Of a stretch of DNA of 42,677 bases, positions 16,081 to 24,718 are shown one piece after another. This DNA is from Chloroflexota bacterium (GTDB lineage Bacteria > Chloroflexota > Dehalococcoidia > Lucifugimonadales > Australimonadaceae). Position 1 is the first letter of the stretch. Each line of letters opens with the position of its first letter. The DNA lies in contig JAPPHT010000069.1 in the NCBI GenBank assembly GCA_028874795.1, positions 1 through 42,677 of the forward strand, in the 5' to 3' direction. Below the pieces are notes generated by a model. The model was not told the origin of the DNA, ran no database searches, and saw only the letters and a list, made by a program, of their open reading frames with translations. A program made the translations under genes and the position numbers.

Positions 16081-16105
16081 GGCGCCCTGCCGAGCTGAGG
16101 GCGCC
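16081..16105 (+). terminator. Hairpin after the EF-G-like gene
   Basis: GGCGCCCT (16081-16088) pairs with AGGGCGCC (16098-16105) across a 9-base loop, 22 bases after the stop codon. It is followed by GCCTTCCGTT rather than a clean T-tract, so termination efficiency is uncertain. Confidence 0.5.
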
Positions 16106-16164
16106 GCCTTCCGTTATCCCCCGGCGGACAGGCTTCTGTAGCACAACGCTGAAGGAGCATGCCT

Positions 16165-16899
16165 ATGCAGGGAGTTATCCTCGCTGCCGGCGACGGCGGC
16201 AGACTCCGGCCATTCACGTACCGGACGCCGAAACCGCTGATCCGGCTCAGAGACCGTCCACTCATCTCATACCCGCTCGCGGCGATGGCGGAGGCGGGCA
16301 TACGTGAGGTCGGCATCGTGGTGGGCTATCGGGCGGAGCAGATCGTCGAGGGGCTCACAGGCTGGGCGCCGGACGGCGTGCGGCTGGAGTTCATCCACAA
16401 CCCGGAGTTCGAGGGCGGCAACGCGGTCTCCGTGCGCGCCGCGCGGGACTTCGCCGGCGGCGGACCCTTCATGCTGGCCATGAGCGACCACATCATCGAA
16501 CCGGGCGTGGCCATCCGGCTGACGACAGAATCCGAGCACCCCGCGCTGCTGGGCGTTGACTCGGCCGCGTCCATGGACAGCCAACTCAGCGACGCTACGA
16601 AGGTACTCGTGGACGGCGACGGCTTCCTCCGGCGCATCGGCAAGGGACTGCGGCGGTGGAATGCGGTGGACATCGGCGTGTTCGTGTTCCAACCGTCCAT
16701 CTTCGCCACCCTTGACCATCTCTACTCCCAGGAGGGCGCGGGGTTGGAGTTGAGCCGTGTGATGCAGCATCTGGCGAACAAGCCGTGCGGGGTTACGACG
16801 CGAGACATAGAGGGCCTCTTCTGGACCGACATCGACACCCTCGCAGACTTCAAGAGCGCTTATGACCACCTCAACTCTGCCGCAGACCTCCCCGTATGA
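16165..16899 (+). CDS. Sugar/inositol-phosphate nucleotidylyltransferase
   Basis: 244 residues. ATG 16165 is preferred over 16159 because AGGAG (16153-16157) is seven bases before it. The N-terminus MQGVILAAGDGGRLRPFT with downstream PKPL is the nucleotide-binding signature of NTP_transferase enzymes; MSDHII supplies the metal-binding Asp, and the second metal Asp is probably in FWTDIDT. It activates a phosphorylated sugar or polyol with an NTP, releasing pyrophosphate. The overlap of 38 bp with a CDP-alcohol phosphatidyltransferase mirrors the bifunctional CTP:inositol-1-phosphate cytidylyltransferase/DIPP-synthase proteins, so CTP plus a polyol phosphate is the favoured substrate pair. This is inference from pairing; a plain sugar-1-phosphate substrate remains possible. 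Confidence 0.85.
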   Translation: MQGVILAAGDGGRLRPFTYRTPKPLIRLRDRPLISYPLAAMAEAGIREVGIVVGYRAEQIVEGLTGWAPDGVRLEFIHNPEFEGGNAVSVRAARDFAGGGPFMLAMSDHIIEPGVAIRLTTESEHPALLGVDSAASMDSQLSDATKVLVDGDGFLRRIGKGLRRWNAVDIGVFVFQPSIFATLDHLYSQEGAGLELSRVMQHLANKPCGVTTRDIEGLFWTDIDTLADFKSAYDHLNSAADLPV

Positions 16900-17485
16900 C
16901 GGGCTGGTCTCGCGCCACCTGAACCGCCGCATCTCCCGGCCCATAGCCAAGCTGCTCGCGCACACGCCGGTCACACCGAACCAGGTAACCGTCTTCAGCC
17001 TGGGCATCGCGGTCGCTTCACTGGTCGCGTTCGCGACGGGCAATCCCATCGCAGGGGGACTGCTGGCGCAGGCAGGCTCCATCATCGACGGCGTGGACGG
17101 CGACCTTGCGCGATTCGCAGACAAGAGTTCGAAGTTCGGTTCGTTCTTCGATGCGGTCGTCGACCGCTTCTCGGACTCACTCGTCATGCTGGGGCTGACG
17201 GTCTGGGCGGCGAGCGGCGCGGAGACCATGTTGCCGTGGATCGCGGGGTTCGCCGCGCTCGCAGGTTCGTTCGCCGTCACCTACACGCGCGCACGGGTCG
17301 ACGAGTCCCGCCGGACGATGTTCGACAACGGCATTACGTCGCTGGCGTCGCGGGACGTGCGGCTGCTGCTCATCATGATAGGAGCAGTGGCGGGATACGG
17401 CGTCGAAACACTGCTTACGCTGGCCGTGCTCGCAATTGCGGTCGTACTGCTTCGCGTCGTCAGCGCTCGGCGCGTCCTGGAGTAG
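16862..17485 (+). CDS. CDP-alcohol phosphatidyltransferase
   Basis: 207 residues with several membrane helices (about 40-60, 105-130, 135-150, 165-200). The family signature is complete: D76-x2-D79-G80-x2-A83-R84-x8-G93-x3-D97-x3-D101, the metal- and CDP-binding site that moves a phospho-alcohol from a CDP carrier onto an acceptor hydroxyl. It starts inside the nucleotidylyltransferase gene in a different frame, so translation is coupled. Together the two chains (about 450 residues) equal in size and order the fused inositol-1-phosphate cytidylyltransferase/di-inositol-phosphate synthase enzymes known from hyperthermophiles. The product may be a phosphodiester solute or a polyol phospholipid head group. 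Confidence 0.92.
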   Translation: MTTSTLPQTSPYDGLVSRHLNRRISRPIAKLLAHTPVTPNQVTVFSLGIAVASLVAFATGNPIAGGLLAQAGSIIDGVDGDLARFADKSSKFGSFFDAVVDRFSDSLVMLGLTVWAASGAETMLPWIAGFAALAGSFAVTYTRARVDESRRTMFDNGITSLASRDVRLLLIMIGAVAGYGVETLLTLAVLAIAVVLLRVVSARRVLE

Positions 17486-17490
17486 CTTCC

Positions 17491-17685
17491 TTGTTGAACG
17501 GGTGCACGACCACGCGCATCTTCTGCCGGCCCAACTGCCCGCCGGGGCGGCGCACGAAGCCGGAGCACCGGGTCACCTTCGCCGACGAGCGCGAGGCCGC
17601 CGAGGCGGGATACCGTCCGTGCCGCGTCTGCACACCGCTGGACGGCCCGCCCGGCCCGTGGACCCGCAAACTCAGACGAGGCTAG
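17491..17685 (+). CDS. Orphan Ada-type metal-binding (methyl-acceptor) module
   Basis: A 64-residue protein from TTG 17491, supported by GGAG eight bases upstream and by starting five bases after the phosphatidyltransferase stop. TTTRIFCRPNCPPGRR and later GYRPCRVCTP supply the C-x3-C and C-x2-C pairs that bind zinc in the N-terminal domain of Ada, where the first Cys accepts methyl groups from DNA phosphotriesters. In Ada this is followed by an AraC-type helix-turn-helix; here the protein simply ends (LRRG), so no DNA-binding regulator domain is present. It may be a minimal methyl sensor, a repair module or a structural zinc protein. The stop codons of this gene and the convergent portal gene share a CTAG. 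Confidence 0.78.
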   Translation: MLNGCTTTRIFCRPNCPPGRRTKPEHRVTFADEREAAEAGYRPCRVCTPLDGPPGPWTRKLRRG

Positions 17686-18863
17686 GAAAGCCCTCTTTCC
17701 CGGCGTGCCTCTTCGGTCGTAAGGATGCCCGCCTGCACAAGGGCGACCTGACGCCTGGTGCGCTCACTCTCCGTCTCCGACAACGCCTCGACCTGCGTGA
17801 GGTCGAACGCCACGGACAAACCACGCGCCGATGGTCCCAGCCTCGGGAGCAGTCCTTCCGAGATCGCGCTCGCAAGGAACGTGAGCTCCGGCACCATCGT
17901 CTTTTCCCAGAACATGCGGCGCGCCTCCCGCACGTTGTTGAGCGTCGCGTGGCTGAAGTCCTCAAGCAACGGCAACGGTACGCCGTACACGCGAGCGACG
18001 CCTTCGAGGCTCCAGCGCAGCCCGGCGAGCCACTCCATGTCCCGCTGGCTCAGCCCGAGCCGTTGCACGTCCCAGCCGTCGCCGGCCACAAGCGGGCGAT
18101 TTGCCCGGCCTGGTCCGGCATGACGCGCCTCCAGCCTCGAGTAGAACTCCGCAATCTGCCCGTCTGTCACCGGCCCGCTCGCCCGGAAGACAAGGTCCTG
18201 CGGCTGGGCTCCGTTGCGGAAGAACTCTCGGTTGAACCGCAGTGCGTCCATTCCCATGTCCGCGGTAAGCCGCGCGGCGGCCATGGGCGCGAACCCTGCA
18301 AACTCCTCCAGTGGGTTGAAGTAGCGGAACCAGACCACCTCCTCCGGCAGCAGAGCGGTCTCCCGACCACGCTCCTCATAGACGAACCCCGCAACGTACC
18401 GCTCCGGGTCACGCACGACCCGCACGCGGTCCGGGCGCAGCACGCATATCTCGTCCGGCACCGCGGAGTGCGACGCGCTCGCGGAGCGTCCCAGGTACCA
18501 GAACGCTGCTCCCCACAGACAGAGGTACGTCTCCGTTGCGATGAGCAGGTCGCTCCTGCTCCACCAGCGGTTGACCGTATCCAGCAGCCGCTGCGTGGGA
18601 TGCTCCGGCCCCACCCATCGCCACGCACCTGAAGCGTCGATCTCCCGTACCTGCAGCGGAGGTCGCGAAGCCGCCTCCGCGCGGAGCTTGACCGCCGCAT
18701 ACACGTCCGCGCTCCGCGCGTAGTATTCGCCGTAAGCGGACGACTGCCACTCCTGGCCGACGCCCCTGTCCGGCAAAAGCGCGCGCATAGCCGCAGCCAG
18801 GGGAGCGTTCGCACGCCGCAACGGCACGATTCCCTCCATCACTTCCCGCAACAATCCAAGCAT
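17682..18863 (-). CDS. Phage portal protein (HK97-like), isolated
   Basis: 393 residues from ATG 18863, which has AGGAGGCAGG directly upstream; the frame stays open to 18962 but that stretch crosses a terminator hairpin. The protein follows the HK97 portal plan: an N-terminal WQSSAYGEYYARSADVYAAVKL segment, the YLCLWGAAFWYLGR region, VWFRYFNP, and the clip/stem region with WLAGLRWSLEGVARVYGVPLPLLED, then a C-terminal TEEARRERGL tail. In phages it forms the dodecameric ring through which DNA is packaged. No terminase, protease, capsid or tail gene is nearby, and its composition matches the host. It is either a prophage relic still in an open frame, or a domesticated or gene-transfer-agent-type component. 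Confidence 0.85.
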   Translation of the reverse strand: MLGLLREVMEGIVPLRRANAPLAAAMRALLPDRGVGQEWQSSAYGEYYARSADVYAAVKLRAEAASRPPLQVREIDASGAWRWVGPEHPTQRLLDTVNRWWSRSDLLIATETYLCLWGAAFWYLGRSASASHSAVPDEICVLRPDRVRVVRDPERYVAGFVYEERGRETALLPEEVVWFRYFNPLEEFAGFAPMAAARLTADMGMDALRFNREFFRNGAQPQDLVFRASGPVTDGQIAEFYSRLEARHAGPGRANRPLVAGDGWDVQRLGLSQRDMEWLAGLRWSLEGVARVYGVPLPLLEDFSHATLNNVREARRMFWEKTMVPELTFLASAISEGLLPRLGPSARGLSVAFDLTQVEALSETESERTRRQVALVQAGILTTEEARRERGLS

Positions 18864-18915
18864 CTCCTGCCTCCTGTCTGTGGTGTCCGGCGGCGTCAGG
18901 TGCGAGAACGCGAAA

Positions 18916-18943
18916 GAGCCCCGGCCTTTCTGGACCGGGGCTC
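18916..18943 (-). terminator. Intrinsic terminator downstream of the RCC1-repeat lipoprotein
   Basis: GAGCCCCGG (18916-18924) pairs with CCGGGGCTC (18935-18943) with a 10-base loop. Read on the minus strand the stem is followed by TTTCG, a short T-run, and it lies about 80 bases after the lipoprotein stop at 19024, so it probably ends that transcript before the portal gene. Confidence 0.6.
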
Positions 18944-19023
18944 TCCCCGACGTATCGCTCACCGCTATGCCACCGCTCGTACCATGCTAGACAGCGAAGG
19001 CCCGAACGCGCAACGGGCGGATG

Positions 19024-20658
19024 TCACGAGGCCGGCTCTGCGGTCTCCACTCCCGTCCTCCCAACCGCGAAGCGCTCGCCTTCCGGCGGCGACGCCTGGC
19101 CGTAGGCATCGAGTCCCCAGCAGACCGCTGTGCCGTCCACCTTCAAAGCGCAGGTGTGCACTCCCCCGCTGCTGATCGCCGCGTACCGCGCGTCCGGGTC
19201 CGGCGGCGACGCCTGGCCCTGCGCGTCGCTGCCCCAGCAGACGGCCGCGCCGTCCGACCGGAGCGCGCAGGTATGCCTGACGCCGCTGCTGATGGCGCTG
19301 AAGTTTACGCCCTGCGGCGGCGACGCCTGGCCCATCTCATCGGAGCCCCAGCAGACAGCCGCGCCGTTGGTGTCGATGGCACAGGTGTGCAGTCCCCCCG
19401 CGCTGATGGACGTGAACGTTGCGCCTTCCGGCGGCGAGGTTTGTCCGTAGCGCGCGTCGCCCCAGCATATCGCGGTGCCGTCCCCGCGGATCGCGCACGT
19501 GTGCTGGCCGCCGCTGTCGATCAGGTCGAACAGTTGGTTCGGCGGCGGCATCGACCTCCGCAGGCCGTCCCAGTCGCTCGTTTCCCGGCCCACCGGCGTG
19601 GGGGTCGGCACCCCCGCAAGCTCCGGGCCGTCACTGCCCCAGCAGAAGGGCACACCGTCGCGGCGGAGGGCGCAGCTATGCAGCGTGCCGCTGTCGACGG
19701 ACACGAAGAGGTCACCGTAAGCACGGACGAGCGGCGTGGACTGTCCCTCGCTGTCGTCGCCCCAGCAGAGCAGGGTACGGTCCGGACGCAGGCCACACGT
19801 ATGGAAGCCACCTGCGCTGATGGACGTGAACAGCAGCTCCTCCGGTGGGAGCGGCTCGTCTTCCTCGTTCCGAAGCTTCTCCGGGGAGGACTGGTCATAG
19901 ACATCGCTGCCCCAGCAGACGACGGTCATGTCCGGGCGGAGCGCGCAGGTATGGTCGGTGCTGCTGCTCAGCATCGTCGGCTGGTTGCGCCAGGAGAATG
20001 TCGAGTCCCAGGGCGGCGGATCGCTTGCAGGCGATTCGAGCGTCCACGTGCCGCAGCCGAGCGACGTGACGACGGCTACGTCGGTGGGCAATATCGCGAC
20101 CCGCAGCACACCGCTGCTCGCGGAGCCGGAGCCGAGAATCTCCCCGGGACGGGAACGGATGTTGGACGCTCGGAGCCATTCGCAGTGTGCGGATAGTTCC
20201 GGGCTCACGTAGATGCCGGGCACGATATCGACGTTCACCCGCCACCTCCCGGACCTGAACGAGGTCCAAGGCTTGGGGATGGGCGTGGGGGTGATGGTGG
20301 GGGTTGCTGTTGGAACAGGCGTCCGCGTTGGCGTAGCGGTTGGTGGTACGGGGGTAGGCGCCGCAGTGGGCACAGGTGTGCGGGTGGGAGTCGGCCTCGG
20401 CGTGGGGGTTGGAGTCGGGATCGGAGTCGCGGTGGGGGTCGCGGTCGGCGTGGGGGTTGGAGTCGGGGTGGGAGCTGCACGAGTCGGCGTGGGCTCCGGC
20501 GTGTCCGTTGGCAGCGGGACCGGCGTTGGATCCGGCGCGACGCACGCCGTGGAGGCGAGAAGCCAGGCACATACGCACGCCAACAGGGCACGCGAGAACG
20601 AGCGCCACGAAGAGATGCCCGCAAGGCGGACGGCAGGGAGGGTGCGTAAGAGCGACAT
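19024..20658 (-). CDS. RCC1-repeat lipoprotein with Pro-Thr tether
   Basis: 544 residues. An N-terminal signal ends in LLASTAC, a lipobox with Cys about residue 39. A (PT)n linker covers roughly residues 45-130. Next comes a 70-residue domain ([17 protein letters not shown]...CEWLRAS...GCGTWTL) resembling a small beta domain common in secreted actinobacterial and Chloroflexota lipoproteins. The C-terminal half has seven RCC1-like units of the form SGGxHTCALxxDGxAVCWGxDxxGQxSPP, enough for a complete seven-bladed propeller. The paired Cys in each blade (HTCA and VCWG) suggests disulphides, fitting an extracytoplasmic location. A surface binding role is likely; the ligand is unknown. The start has only a weak ribosome site. 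Confidence 0.88.
   Translation of the reverse strand: MSLLRTLPAVRLAGISSWRSFSRALLACVCAWLLASTACVAPDPTPVPLPTDTPEPTPTRAAPTPTPTPTPTATPTATPIPTPTPTPRPTPTRTPVPTAAPTPVPPTATPTRTPVPTATPTITPTPIPKPWTSFRSGRWRVNVDIVPGIYVSPELSAHCEWLRASNIRSRPGEILGSGSASSGVLRVAILPTDVAVVTSLGCGTWTLESPASDPPPWDSTFSWRNQPTMLSSSTDHTCALRPDMTVVCWGSDVYDQSSPEKLRNEEDEPLPPEELLFTSISAGGFHTCGLRPDRTLLCWGDDSEGQSTPLVRAYGDLFVSVDSGTLHSCALRRDGVPFCWGSDGPELAGVPTPTPVGRETSDWDGLRRSMPPPNQLFDLIDSGGQHTCAIRGDGTAICWGDARYGQTSPPEGATFTSISAGGLHTCAIDTNGAAVCWGSDEMGQASPPQGVNFSAISSGVRHTCALRSDGAAVCWGSDAQGQASPPDPDARYAAISSGGVHTCALKVDGTAVCWGLDAYGQASPPEGERFAVGRTGVETAEPAS
20276..20527 (-). repeat. GC-rich microsatellite encoding a (PT)n linker
   Basis: Imperfect GTGGGG/GTTGGA/GTCGGA-type hexamers on the plus strand encode Pro-Thr repeats of the RCC1 lipoprotein on the minus strand. 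It resembles the linker DNA at 2128-2297 and is a hotspot for slippage or recombination between the two genes. Confidence 0.75.
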
Positions 20659-20714
20659 AACCCTCAGGGAACATTAGCCACGCGCCCCACCCCAGTCAAC
20701 GAGACAGCGTAGCC

Positions 20715-20723
20715 TGTTACACT
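20715..20723 (+). promoter_or_regulatory. Possible extended -10 promoter for mfd
   Basis: TGTTACACT has the TGnTAnnnT form of an extended -10 element, about 90 bases before the mfd start. No good -35 box is seen. GTTACACTGA is shared with the leuS upstream palindrome. Confidence 0.35.
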
Positions 20724-20814
20724 GAACCCTTGCCGGAGCCAAGCCGGCGATCACAACGTCCCCCGCGATGACGCGTGGGGCGCTTGTCTGTGTCTATCGC
20801 GCGGAGGAGTCTTC

Positions 20815-23800
20815 TTGAGTCTCACAGGACTGCTCGGTCCGCTGGGGCGGGCGTCGGCTTACCGGCGCACTGTTGCATCGATGGCCGCGGGCGGCGCACA
20901 TGCCGTCGTCGCGCCGGACGCGGCCAAGCCGCTGGTGATCGCCGGTCTGTGGCGCGACCTCCGGCGCCCGCTGCTCGTGCTCTGCCCCCACCCGGACGAC
21001 GCGCGCCGACTGTTCGACCAGCTCGAGGCGTACTGCGGCGAGGGCGCGCCCCTGCTGCACTTCGCGGAGGCAGAGGTGCTGCCGTACGAGCGGCTCTCCG
21101 TCGAGGCCGGCACGATGCACGAGCGGATCCGCGCGCTCGGAGCCCTGCGCGAGAACGAAGGGCCTCCGCCGCTGATCATCGCCTCGGTCACGGGGGTCCT
21201 GCAGAAGACACTTCCGCCCGCGGTGCTGCAGCAGACGGCGCATGCGATAGTGCGCGGGCAGCGCCTGGCCGTGGAGTCCGTCCTCACCCAATGGGCGCGG
21301 ATGGGGTACACCACAAGTCCGCTGGTAGATCATCCCGGCACGGCGGCGCGGCGCGGCGGCATCGTGGACGTCTACGGGCCCGGCCACGACTCCCCCGTGC
21401 GGATCGATCTCTGGGGCGACGAGATCGACTCGATCCGAGCGTTTGATGCGAACTCGCAGCGCTCAGGCGAACATCTGGATTCGGTTACGATGCTTCCAGC
21501 GGGCGAGGCGCTCCCGGCCCTTGCAGACCACGTCCGAATCGACGAACTCGTTCGCTCGCTGGACTTCGCCAACACGGGCACGTCCGAACGCGACCGCATC
21601 CAGGACGAACTCGCAGACCTGCTCTCCGGGCTGTCGCTGGACAACGCCTCGTTCTACGCAGGCTTCCTGCTGCAACACACGCTGCTCGACCACCTGCCGG
21701 ACGACATCGTCGTGATCGTGAACGAGCCCGCCGAGGCCGACGAGGCAGCGCGGCACGTGGAGGGCGGCGCGGAGAAACTGCGTCTCGCCAAAGAAGAGCG
21801 CGGCGTTCTGCCGATGGGATTCCCCGCGCCGCTCGCTGACTGGGACAGCGTGTCACGAGCGCTCGAGTCCCTCCCCTGCCGGTTGGAGCTGAGCCGCTAC
21901 CACCAGGCTGAGACCGGCGGGCCAGCCTTGACCCTGCCGTTCGATGCCGCGCCGTCCTACCACGGCGGCATCGACGCCCTCGCCGAAGCAGTGCAGGCGG
22001 GGCACCGCGGCGCGGTCGTAATCGCGACGCAGCACTCACAGCGGCTGCGGGAACTGCTCGCCGAGGCGGACGTGGGCGCGGCGGAGGAGCGGACGCTGGA
22101 CGCCGCGCCGGAGCAGCCCGTCACCGTCGTACACACCACCATTGCTGGCGGATGGACGCTCTCGGCGGACGAGGGTGGCGAGCCGCTCGTGACGCTGCTC
22201 TCCGACGCGGAGGTGTTCGGCGCGCGGAAGCAGCGCGTCACGCGAGCGCGGCGGCACGCGCAACGATTCCAGGCAACCACCGTCGAGGAGTTGACGCCCG
22301 GGGCGTACGTCGTGCACGTCGACCACGGCGTCGGACGCTTCGCAGGCACGGGTTCGCGGACGGAAGATGCGGATGCGCCAGCAGGACGAGAGTACCTCAT
22401 CCTTGAGTACGCCGGCGGCGACCGCCTGTACGTGCCAATGGAGCACCTCGCGAGGCTGTCTCCTTACGCCGGAGGAGAGGAGAAGCCACCGTCGCTGACC
22501 AGCCTGGGCGGGCAGGAGTGGACGCGGGCAGTCTCCCGGGCGCGCGAGTCCACCAAGCGGCTCGCCATCGACCTGCTGGCGCTGTACGCGCGTCGCGAGT
22601 CCGCCGACGGTTTCCCGCACGGAAGCGACACGCCCTGGCAACGGGAGATGGAGGACGCGTTCCCATTCGTGGAGACACCGGACCAGCAGCGCGCCATAGA
22701 CGATGTGAAAGAGGACATGGAAATCGCGCGTCCGATGGACCGCCTGGTCTGTGGCGACGTGGGCTATGGCAAGACGGAGGTAGCGCTGCGGGCGGCGTTC
22801 AAGGCGGTGATGAGCGGGAAACAAGCGGCGGTGCTCGTGCCCACAACCGTACTGGCCCAGCAGCACCACCGCAGCTTCGTGGAGCGCCTGGGTCCCTTCC
22901 CCGCGCGGGTGGAGATGCTCAGCCGGTTCCGTACTTCGAAGGAGCAGGACGAGGTCGTGCGCGGTCTGAAGAGCGGCGAGGTGGACGTGGTCATCGGCAC
23001 CCACCGGCTCGTGCAGAAAGACGTGGACTTCAAGGACCTCGGCATCGTCATTATCGATGAAGAACACCGCTTCGGAGTGGCACACAAGGAGCGCCTGCGC
23101 GAACTCCGCACCGAAGTGGACGTGCTCACGCTGACCGCAACTCCCATCCCGCGCACGCTTCACATGGCGATGTCCGGCATACGGGACATCTCAACCATCG
23201 AGACCCCGCCTGAGGAGCGTCTGCCCATCAAGACGTACCTCGCTGAGCGCTCGGACGACCTCGTGAAGGAAGCGGTGCAGCGAGAGCTGGACCGAGGCGG
23301 CCAGGTCTTTTTCCTGCACAACCGGGTGAAGAGCATCCATCTTGCCGCGGCACACCTGCGTGACCTTGTGCCGGAGGCGCGGATCCTGATCGGCCACGGA
23401 CAGATGCCGGAGGAGGAACTATCCGAGATCATGGAGCGCTTCGCCGACGGCGAAGGGGATGTGCTAGTCTGCACTACCATCATCGAGTCCGGCCTGGACA
23501 TCCCGAACGTCAACACCCTGGTTGTCGACCACGCGGACCGCTTCGGGCTGGCGCAGCTCTACCAGTTGCGCGGCCGCATCGGGCGGCGCTCGCAGCGCGC
23601 CTACGCCTACCTCCTCGTCGAGCGTGGGCGGCGGCTGACCGACACAGCGAGGCGCAGGCTGGAAACCATCATGGCAGCGACAGAGCTGGGCGCCGGATTT
23701 CGCATCGCGATGAAGGACCTGGAGATACGGGGCGCGGGCAACCTGCTCGGCGGCGAGCAGAGCGGACACATACAAGCCGTAGGGTTCGATCTCTACACGC

Positions 23801-24351
23801 GGTTGCTTTCAGAGGCGGTCGCCGAGTTGCGGGCGATGCGCGAGGGCGGGCCGCCGCCTTCACCGCCGACGCCCGACCCGGTGATCGACCTCGGCCTGCC
23901 CGCCTCGATCCCCGAGGATCTCGTCCCTCATATGCCGGCGCGGATGGCGATGTACCAGCGGCTCGCACGCGCCACGACCGTCGCCGACGTCGACGACCTG
24001 CCGCGCGAGTTCATGGAGCGCTTCGGGCACCGCTTGCCGGACGAGTTGCACAACCTGCTATTCGGCGTGCGCGTGCGGGTGCTTGCGAGAGCCGCGGAAG
24101 TGGAGTCGGTAACGCGCCGCGCCGACCGCGTCACGCTGAAGCTGGTGGACGAGGCGGGAGGAGCGCGCACCGCGCTGGAACGCGCGCTCGGACATGGGAC
24201 GACGGTGGGAAACCAGCAGGTGCACGTTCCGCTTGCGCAGCAAGAGATGCCCTGGGGACAAGCACTGCTGGAAGTGCTGGAGGAGCTTGCCGCGTTCCGA
24301 GAGCGGACTGGCGAGTTGAGCGCGCTGCTCGCTCAGGCATCGGCGCGGTAG
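20815..24351 (+). CDS. mfd: Transcription-repair coupling factor
   Basis: 1178 residues, the normal length. It releases RNA polymerase stalled at DNA lesions and recruits UvrA. The TTG start has GGAGGAG six bases upstream. Domains in order: UvrB-like N-terminal region (VLCPHPDDARRLFDQLEAY, EVLPYERLSVE), the RNA-polymerase interaction domain (YVVHVDHGVGRFAG, LEYAGGDRLYVPMEHL), then the RecG-like translocase with Walker A GDVGYGKT (residues 647-654), DEEH box DEEHRFGV (from 748), the TATPIPRTLHMAMSGIRD motif III region, and motif VI DRFGLAQLYQLRGRIGRRSQ. The C-terminal TRCF domain ends the protein. It appears monocistronic, divergent from the RCC1 lipoprotein. Confidence 0.98.
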   Translation: MSLTGLLGPLGRASAYRRTVASMAAGGAHAVVAPDAAKPLVIAGLWRDLRRPLLVLCPHPDDARRLFDQLEAYCGEGAPLLHFAEAEVLPYERLSVEAGTMHERIRALGALRENEGPPPLIIASVTGVLQKTLPPAVLQQTAHAIVRGQRLAVESVLTQWARMGYTTSPLVDHPGTAARRGGIVDVYGPGHDSPVRIDLWGDEIDSIRAFDANSQRSGEHLDSVTMLPAGEALPALADHVRIDELVRSLDFANTGTSERDRIQDELADLLSGLSLDNASFYAGFLLQHTLLDHLPDDIVVIVNEPAEADEAARHVEGGAEKLRLAKEERGVLPMGFPAPLADWDSVSRALESLPCRLELSRYHQAETGGPALTLPFDAAPSYHGGIDALAEAVQAGHRGAVVIATQHSQRLRELLAEADVGAAEERTLDAAPEQPVTVVHTTIAGGWTLSADEGGEPLVTLLSDAEVFGARKQRVTRARRHAQRFQATTVEELTPGAYVVHVDHGVGRFAGTGSRTEDADAPAGREYLILEYAGGDRLYVPMEHLARLSPYAGGEEKPPSLTSLGGQEWTRAVSRARESTKRLAIDLLALYARRESADGFPHGSDTPWQREMEDAFPFVETPDQQRAIDDVKEDMEIARPMDRLVCGDVGYGKTEVALRAAFKAVMSGKQAAVLVPTTVLAQQHHRSFVERLGPFPARVEMLSRFRTSKEQDEVVRGLKSGEVDVVIGTHRLVQKDVDFKDLGIVIIDEEHRFGVAHKERLRELRTEVDVLTLTATPIPRTLHMAMSGIRDISTIETPPEERLPIKTYLAERSDDLVKEAVQRELDRGGQVFFLHNRVKSIHLAAAHLRDLVPEARILIGHGQMPEEELSEIMERFADGEGDVLVCTTIIESGLDIPNVNTLVVDHADRFGLAQLYQLRGRIGRRSQRAYAYLLVERGRRLTDTARRRLETIMAATELGAGFRIAMKDLEIRGAGNLLGGEQSGHIQAVGFDLYTRLLSEAVAELRAMREGGPPPSPPTPDPVIDLGLPASIPEDLVPHMPARMAMYQRLARATTVADVDDLPREFMERFGHRLPDELHNLLFGVRVRVLARAAEVESVTRRADRVTLKLVDEAGGARTALERALGHGTTVGNQQVHVPLAQQEMPWGQALLEVLEELAAFRERTGELSALLAQASAR

Positions 24352-24394
24352 GCTGCCCGGCAGCGCTCGCACTGCCCACGCGTCTCCAGCGCCA

Positions 24395-24718
24395 TCAGCC
24401 CTCGACGACCCGGTATGCGCGTCCGTTGGAGGGGCCGCGTCGAGGACCCCTGCGACCGCCGCGGTTGAAATGCTGCCGGGGCTGAGGTTCGTCCGCTATC
24501 GCGGGCCAGGGTGTGGGACTGCCTCGCAACTCTTCGAGGAGCTTGGCCTCGTCAGGCTCGACCTCGCCCGCCTCTTCCTTCAGCCGAAGGAGCGTCATGG
24601 TGAGCCCTCGGTTCTCCTCTGACAGGTTCGCGAAATACACCTGGTATGACATATGCCTCGCCTTAGCGGCTGACGCCGCTGCGTCCGGATGTTCCAGCCG
24701 TTGGGGAATCTCCACCAT
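24395..24718 (-). CDS. Small basic-tailed hypothetical protein
   Basis: 107 residues in the full frame. The real start may be internal ATG 24652 (MSYQVYFANLSEENRG), which has GAGG a few bases upstream and gives 85 residues. The first half is helical and acidic (NRGLTMTLLRLKEEAGEVEPDEAKLLEEL); the second half is rich in Arg and Gly (RGGRRGPRRG), as in disordered nucleic-acid-binding tails. No family is recognised. It is convergent with mfd, 43 bp from its stop. The frame is plausible but not certain to be a gene. Confidence 0.45.
   Translation of the reverse strand: MVEIPQRLEHPDAAASAAKARHMSYQVYFANLSEENRGLTMTLLRLKEEAGEVEPDEAKLLEELRGSPTPWPAIADEPQPRQHFNRGGRRGPRRGPSNGRAYRVVEG

Noticed and set aside
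18863-18962. Longer N-terminus for the portal gene
   Set aside because: It would run through a terminator hairpin and lacks a ribosome site, whereas ATG 18863 has a near-perfect one.
19021-20196. Plus-strand frame opposite the RCC1 lipoprotein
   Set aside because: Its apparent repeats mirror the RCC1 repeats on the other strand; no independent signal or motif.
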